Shown: positions 58,181 to 64,000 of the stretch, piece after piece
Position numbering within the stretch: the first letter of the stretch is position 1
Layout of the letters: each line of letters begins with the position of its first letter
Source of the DNA: Boswellia sacra
Lineage: Eukaryota; Streptophyta; Magnoliopsida; Sapindales; Burseraceae
Assembly: GCA_013180625.2 (NCBI GenBank)
Contig: SNVD02010275.1
Span: 248,001-312,000 of the forward strand
DNA length: 64,000 nucleotides
Direction: 5' to 3'
Notes under the pieces: generated by a model
Databases searched by the model: none
What the model was told of the DNA's origin: nothing
Seen by the model: the letters and a program-made list of their open reading frames with translations, nothing else
Program-made: the position numbers and the translations under genes

Positions 58181-59832
58181 TGTTGACCCCGGTATGACAA
58201 CCCAAGAGGGGGGGTGAATTGGGTTTTATTTATCAAAACGAATTTATAAAACTTTTCTTGAAAGATAAAATTATTTCACTTTTTCTTTTGAGAATAGAAG
58301 TGAAGAAGATGAAAATAGAAGTTATCTAAGATGCAATCAAGAGAAGCAATAATAAATAACTCAAGTGCAAGTAAATGTAAAGAGTTAAGGATAGAAGAGT
58401 TGCAAACTCAATTTATGTGGTTTGGCAAACCTTGCTTACGTCCACGGCTCCTAGCTCCTCCACAACTAGGCTTTCCACTACGTTGTAGAATACTTTTTAT
58501 ACCACTTGCTTGCTGAACAACTTCAACCAGACTTTTTTCCTTCAACTCTGATAACACCACACCAAGATTCTTTCTGATGAACAACCTCACCAAGGAAAGA
58601 GTTCTCTCAAGGATAACTTTTATCCTTTACAAGAAGATCTCACTCTCACCACAATACAAGAACAAAGAAAATTTTTACAACAAAAGTATAACTCTCTTCA
58701 AAGAGTAGATAAAGAATATAAAAGCTCTCTAAACTTGATATTTCTCTTGTTTTTTTTTTTTTTTTGCTTGGTAGATGCTTCTCTTCTCTTGTTGAATGCA
58801 TGGGAGAATGGCTCCTTTTATAGGCAAATGAGATGAACTTAATCAAGTGAAGACACCATCTCCAAATTTTCTTCCCACCATAAAAACCGTAATCTTGTCT
58901 GCCATTTTTGTCAATGTTCTGTTTGAAATTTGAAAATCTGTAAAACATAAAAGATCTGCACATTTGAATAAGCTTTCCAACGCATCAAGAACCAAGTCAT
59001 TTGGATATCTGTAGCTCACGATATGGCCAAAACACCATTCGGTGCTCAAGTGACTTGATTTTTCTTCCATGTGTCTGTCCACTGAATTAAATGATAATTC
59101 TGTCAGACTTCCATTTGAAATTTGAATTTCTTCAAAACATAAAAGATCTTCATATTTGAATAAGCTTTCCAAAACATTAAGATTCAAAGAATTTGGATAT
59201 CTCTATCTTAAGATATGGCCAAAAAACCATTTGGTGCTCATGTGAGTTGATTTTTCTTCTCTGTGTCAGTCCACCTAATTGCATGTCAATTATGTCAGCC
59301 TTCCATTTGAAATTTGAATTTCTTCAAAACATATGAAATGTTCCCCATTAAGTCATATTTCTAATGCCACAAGAATCAAGTCATTTTTATTTTTTTAGCT
59401 CAAGATATGTCCAAAAGAGTATTCGGTGCTCATGTCAGCTGCTTCCATTTGTCTTTCAACTTGCATGATGATTTGGACAACCTTGCTCTTTAAATTTGAA
59501 TTTCATTAAAACATATGAAATGTTATAAATTGAGTAAGCTTTCCAAAGCTCAAGAATCACGTCATTTGGATATTTGTAGAGATATATATGACCAATTGAT
59601 TGAACATTGCTCATGTGTCACATTCCTTGAGTCAATCCTTGTTCTTAAACTTTGGTGCCTTTAACATGTGGTCTTCTCCTTAGCTTCAACACTTCATTTT
59701 AATAAGCCTTTTCTTGATTTGACAATTATTTCAATGATATTACTCTTGCACATAAATAAACATGTTAGTAAATCACAATTAATCAATGTGTATTGTTATC
59801 ATCAAAATTATCATGTAGCCTTAGGGCTAACA
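58181..59832 (-). repeat. Copia-3 right LTR (5' LTR of the element)
   Basis: It starts TGTTGACCCCGG and ends GGGCTAACA. Small differences from the left LTR are mostly one- to four-base indels and a T-run at 58750. Confidence 0.95.
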
Positions 59833-60030
59833 GTTTGATATATATACCATCTTACTCTATCTAACACTATGATAAGAAGTTTACCTGAGCGAACAGTTTC
59901 ATCATACAATTTACATATATTCAACTTCGGGATAAAATTTGAGGAATGAGACAAGTTTTGATTTTTTGAAAATTTTGATATATCAAAGTTATGTCTTTTT
60001 GAATGATTTCTAGGTCACAAGTTTTTTTTT
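59833..60030 (+). pseudogene. NBS-LRR pseudogene, part 2 (LRR continuation)
   Basis: Immediately after the Copia-3 duplication the sequence reads, with one shift, YLTL/LSNTMIRSLPE-like residues and YNLHIFNFG, i.e. the first LRRs (YLDLS..I..LPE..SLYNLQTL) of a CC-NLR. This fits directly behind ISSSIGG at 51785. Similarity fades after about 59990. Confidence 0.65.
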
Positions 60031-61554
60031 TTTTTTTGTCAATGCTAAAATTGGTGACCAATTAATTAATTTCTAACAATGACAAACATCTGCTTCTAAA
60101 AAGACACATGGAGTTGATATGGATGTGAAGGCTATGATAAAATCCGCTTGACGGGGCTTCAGATGATTTTTGAAAGGTCGTAGTAATACATTGTAGTCAA
60201 AACTCTTTCTTCTACTGTCGTTTTGTTGAAAGTTTCCGCTGTAGATTTCATAGCTACTTTTTATGCAATCTTTGCAGAGTTAATGCTGTTAAAATGTTGT
60301 AACGTTTGACTGCTGGATAGTTACAAGATTACGAGAAAAAATTAAAAAAAAAGTCTGCTCATAAAACGTCACAGAAGAGATGAGTGTTCCTTGCATTCAC
60401 ATAGTTGAAAATTTGATATATGATACGAAAATGGAAGATTCATGGAGGAAGAATAAAATAAATTCTAATAAAGAGGTTGAATTGGATAGTTGCCAAGTTC
60501 CATCCTCTTGCTCTCTACAGGTCTCTCAATTTCCAAAATTTTGAAGTCAGGTAATCAGTCCCTTTCTGTTGTTTCATTTCAATTTTATAAAGTTAAAATT
60601 TAATTCCTTGTGTCTAATATTGAACAGTACTGTATATATTTTTTTTAATTATCAATTCACTAACATTATTCAGGAGGTAACATTAACAGGCATTAGTTAA
60701 GTTGTTTTGGCCAATGCTTTCCTAACTTTTATCTATTTTATAGGTTTAATTAGTATTGAACAATTAAGGTTGATTTCTGATAAAAAATTCGTTTTAAGTT
60801 ATAAATTTTATTAAGCTACCGATATTCAGTTGCCTTGTGTTTTGTGAACAGTAGATATATATGGTGATGTGCAAGAGGTTGACACACTCTGGTTGATGGA
60901 TGGCAAACTATTCTTGAAGTGTGAATTTCTGGAGTTTTTTACAAAAGTATGCAGAAGTACTTATTTGCAGTAAGAAAAGTCTAAAGAATCGTTGCATTGG
61001 AGTTGAGAACTATAGTTGGAATCTACTGCAAACTATATTATGGTGATTTTGAGTTGGCAGAACTGCTGTTGTGCTCTGTTGAAAGTTAATTACTACTACT
61101 GGGCCATACACTGCCTTCCTTAATTAGCAGCCTAGAATTTCAGTTGCCCAAGAGTTAAGGGAATGTTGTATTTTAGCTCGAACTTGGGTGATCAAGTAGA
61201 CTAAAAAACATTAGAGTTCAAAAAGATCAAACTTTTTCATATAAAACTTCATTAAATGACCAGTTTACCCCAGAACTCTGTAACGGTAATAGTAGTGAAG
61301 TAACGTCAGGGTCATAAGTGCGTATTGTTATAAAGTTGAGTTCATTGGTGATATTAGGCTATAATATAGGGTTATTTGTGAAATATTCCCTAAAACAAAA
61401 CACAAACAAAAGCAATAAGTTTAACTGAACTACAATGGTCTCAATGAAAAAAGAAAGAGATACTAAAATCTCCTAAGTTTCTCCTGCGTTACAAATTAAA
61501 TGCAGTTAGGAATTGGCTTTTCAATTCTTAATTTCTTAACTGGTTTGTAGAAGT
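60031..61554. other. Mostly unassigned DNA, possibly decayed NLR 3' region
   Basis: A short frame near 60385-60540 (CIHIVENLIYDTKMEDSW, QVPSSCSLQVSQFPKF) could be the last LRR part of the NLR but is not convincing. The rest shows no recognisable gene or element. Confidence 0.35.
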
Positions 61555-62456
61555 AAGAAAGGCATGGGGGCTCAGGAACTTCTAAGTAACCTTCCAACAT
61601 ATGCTACACCATCTTCATCGTTGGCCTTGTTAAAGGATCCTCTTGTATGCACCAGTTGGCTATCATCAACCACTTGTGAAACCTACATATGTCAGCCATG
61701 GCATCCACCTCTTCGCTCACCAAAACATCTAGTCTCCTTTCAATGTAGCAGTCATAAGCCCGGTCTGCTGGTATTGCTTCTCTTTCCTCCTCTAGCTTCA
61801 TCTCCACACTTCTTCTACAGCAAATTATCTCCAACAACATGACACCATAACTATAAACATCCACCTTGGCGGACACAGGTATGTTCTTGAACCATTCAGG
61901 AGCAACATACCCTCTAGTTCCTCGGATCATGGTGCAAGTTGGAGAGTGATGTGAGGATAGAAATTTTGATAATCCAAAATCAGCATTTTTTGCAAAGAAA
62001 TACTCATCTAAAAGTATATTTTGGGGCTTTATGTCACAGTGGATGATGGGGACATTGCACTCTTCATGCAAGTAGACAAGCCCTCTTGCTATCTCCAAGG
62101 AAATCCTGACTCTCAGGTTCCAGTCAGGTCTTGGAAGAGTGAACAGGAAATCTGCCAAAGTACCATTGGTCATGAATTCATATGCCAAAAGCCTGTTAAG
62201 ACCTTGGTCACAGAATCCAAGCAATTGGACTAGATTTTTTTCGATGAGTTATTCCAATTGCATCAACTTCAGTTATGAATTCCCTTTCCCTTTCTTGAGC
62301 CAACTTGTCCAACTTCTTGACTGCTATCGCGACATTTCTTGAGGTCGTAGTGATAACACCTTCGTACATAATGCCGAAAGAACCTCAACCAAGCTCTTCC
62401 TTGAACCCATCCGTTGCTTCATTGAGTTCTTGGCATGTAAAGCAGCGCAAATTTAT
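61555..62456 (-). pseudogene. G-type lectin receptor kinase domain fragment
   Basis: Only the kinase domain is present. Reading the minus strand: FTCQELNEATDGFKEELG, a stop inside the glycine loop, SFGIMYEGVI, VKKLDKLAQERERE with the ATP-binding Lys, a frameshift after THRKK, then a 206-residue open stretch. That stretch includes LLAYEFMTNGTLADFLF, IHCDIKPQNILLDEYFFAK with catalytic Asp, ADFGLSKFL, IRGTRGYVAPEWFK and WCIQEDPLTRPTMKMV, followed by a stop (61604-61606) and in-frame LEGYLEVPEPP. It is closely similar to the kinase at 49700-50563 but keeps the catalytic motifs that copy lacks. No lectin or membrane segment precedes it. Confidence 0.88.
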
Positions 62457-62760
62457 TTCAGAATGACAAGACTGTTGGAGATTAATGATGTAGTAGTCCA
62501 GCAAACAAAATAGAAGAAAGTCTTGCTAAAGGCAGTACCGAGTACTCCTGCAGCTTTCTTAATATATTTCAGCAAAGTTTCTTTTTCCAAAAAAAGTAAC
62601 CTCCTCTAGATGACAGAGCAATATCTTTAATACATCTATATGGCCCCAAAACGGTGCACTTCATATGTCTTATATTATACTAACAAACCAATAAAAAGAA
62701 ACAACTTATGAATAGACAAATGTGACCCTAACAAGCAGCCCTGCATCAGTTCCTCTCTAT
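62457..62760. other. Junction between kinase fragment and gypsy relic
   Basis: No gene is recognised; part may be the 3' noncoding part of the Ty3/gypsy element. Confidence 0.4.
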
Positions 62761-63680
62761 CGCAGAAGAACTCGACTCGAGTTTAATTTTGGTCTCATTT
62801 GGAGGGTGATAAGCATAGATATTAACAACATTGAATATAGGAGAAATGCCAAGATGTGAAAGAAGCTCCAACACGTAAGCATTGTCATTAATACGATTCA
62901 AGATAGGGAATGGGCCGAACTTGCGGGGCTAGAGTTTGTTATAGGTGCCAACAGGGAAGCACTCTTTGCGTAGATGAACCATAACCAGATCTCCAACATC
63001 AAATGTCTTCTTCCTTCTATGAATGTCAGCTGAAGATTTATATTTGGCATTAAACTCTTGTAGTTTACTCTTAACTTCCTGCAACATCTTGGTGAAATCT
63101 TCAACCATAGTTGCAACAGACTTGACGTTAGATTGAGGAAGGATAACCACATCAACAGGTTGGTTAGGCAATTTAGTGTAAACAATGCTAAAAGGACATT
63201 TACCAGTAGATCGATTGATCATTGAGTTGTAAGCAAACTCAGCTTGAGCCAACTTCTCTTCCCATAGTTTTGGATGATCACTAACCAAGCTACGAATCAT
63301 GTTGCCAATAGTACGGTTCACTACCTTAGTCTGACCATCAGTCTGAGGATGGTAAGCAGAACTGAGTTTTAAACTAGTAAAGAGTCTATGCCATAATTCC
63401 TTCCAAAAATAACTAACGAATCGAACATCTCGATCAGAAACAAGGCTACGAGGGACACCATGGAGGCGAATGATCTCCCGAAAGAATAGCTTAGCAACAT
63501 TCTTGGCATCAAATGTTCGCTTGCAAGGAAGAAAGTGTGACATTTTTTAGAAACGATCTACAATCACCATCACTGAGTCAGCCCCTGTTTTAGTTTTGGG
63601 TAATCCCAAAACAAAATCTAGGCTTAAATCTTCCCAAATTGTGTTAGGCACTGAAAGAGGGGTATATAAACCAGTATTCT
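62761..63680 (-). pseudogene. Ty3/gypsy integrase relic
   Basis: Reading the minus strand: [40 protein letters not shown], a stop, then a 204-residue open stretch with MSHFLPCKRTFDAKNVAKLF, LHGVPRSLVSDRDVRFVSYF (catalytic Asp), SAYHPQTDGQTKVVNRTIGN (the catalytic Glu position of GQTE is Lys) and AEFAYNSMINRSTGKCPFSI. After one more stop comes the C-terminal PRKFGPFPILNRINDNAYVL. It is cut upstream by a CACTA terminus at 63681. Protease, RT and LTRs are not in the window. Confidence 0.92.
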
Positions 63681-64000
63681 CACTACAACAGAGAGGACAA
63701 TTTACGGGGGGCCAAAACCGCCGCAAAAGGGTTTTTACAGCGATTCTACGGTGGTTTCTGTTCGACGTAAAAGCAACCGCAGTAAAAGCTTTTACGGCGA
63801 TTTTTGTCCGCCGTAAATAACTTTATACGGCGGTTTAAATGTTCGTCATAAAAACCTTTTTAATATTTTTTTAACTATATATTTGCGGCATTGCAAAACC
63901 GCCATAAAAAGCCTTTTTAATTTTTTTAACATATTTTTTTCATTTAATCCCCGCCTACTATTTTACAAATTGAGTTCACATGTCTACCCTGTCTACTGTT
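63681..64000. mobile_element. Left terminus of a third CACTA element, runs off the window
   Basis: It begins CACTACAACAGAGAGGACAA exactly where the gypsy integrase coding stops. Behind it TTTACGGCG, CCGCCGTAAA, TACGGCGG and similar words repeat in both orientations, a typical CACTA subterminal array. The flanking three bases on the left are TCT; the other end is outside the window. Confidence 0.8.

Larger units (their letters stand above)
51801..59832 (-). mobile_element. Ty1/Copia retrotransposon (Copia-3), SIRE/Maximus-like, minus strand, 8.0 kb
   Basis: LTRs 51801-53449 and 58181-59832 (1649 and 1652 bases) are flanked by a perfect GTTTG duplication (51796-51800 and 59833-59837). Beside the right LTR 'gctctgataccact' is the complement of the initiator-tRNA primer site; beside the left LTR 'atctccccctttt' is the complement of a polypurine tract. 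Gag, protease, integrase, RT and RNase H lie in Copia order on the minus strand with few frameshifts. Long LTRs, a gag with an extended coiled coil, and repeated polypurine motifs point to the SIRE/Maximus lineage. Confidence 0.95.

Noticed and set aside
58646..59187. Minus-strand frames repeating CRSFMFYRFSNFK and LESLFKCADLLCF
   Set aside because: They lie in both Copia-3 LTRs as translations of LTR repeat modules; no start, context or family supports a protein.

Overview
This is a plant nuclear window, most likely from a eudicot. It has spliced genes with GT-AG introns, AT-rich intergenic DNA, disease-resistance-type receptor genes, and many plant retrotransposons and DNA transposons nested inside one another. 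Only one host gene looks intact: a CASTOR-type ion channel on the minus strand (18859-26368, 12 constitutive coding positions). All other host genes are relics: a Cf-9-type receptor-like protein (2225-6860), a G-type lectin receptor kinase split in two by a transposon nest (27488-28314 and 49189-50563), an NBS-LRR gene split by a retrotransposon (51121-51800 and from 59833), and a second lectin-receptor-kinase fragment on the minus strand (61555-62456).

Left part (1-18120). A receptor-like-protein repeat unit occurs as one fuller copy plus flanking fragments. The fuller copy carries a 1.5 kb insertion. Next to it lies a decayed Copia element (8141-17864) that has itself been hit by three insertions: an organelle-like segment in the gag zinc knuckle, a 2.3 kb solo-LTR-like element holding two tandem-repeat arrays, and a TRIM element in the RNase H region that in turn carries a hAT-type non-autonomous element. 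Target-site duplications give the order of events.

Middle part (18121-50563). The CASTOR gene has what looks like a pair of mutually exclusive, equal-length (99 nt) exons at the start of its second RCK domain, separated by only 60 nt. This is the most interesting host-gene observation. Beyond it, the lectin receptor kinase is interrupted by a 20.9 kb Copia insertion on the minus strand. That Copia is interrupted in its protease region by a 15.5 kb CACTA element (TSD GGA), which carries a degenerate Ulp1-like protease. The CACTA is interrupted by a second 8.3 kb CACTA element (TSD TTG), which carries apparent captured host exons, including one from a ribosomal protein L5-like gene.

Right part (50564-64000). 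The NBS-LRR relic holds a comparatively young 8.0 kb SIRE/Maximus-like Copia with 1.65 kb LTRs, TSD GTTTG and several polypurine-tract-like motifs. The window ends in a Ty3/gypsy integrase relic that is cut by the terminus of a third CACTA element running off the right edge.

No tRNA, rRNA or CRISPR array was seen. All similarity calls rest on motif recognition by eye; no database search was run.
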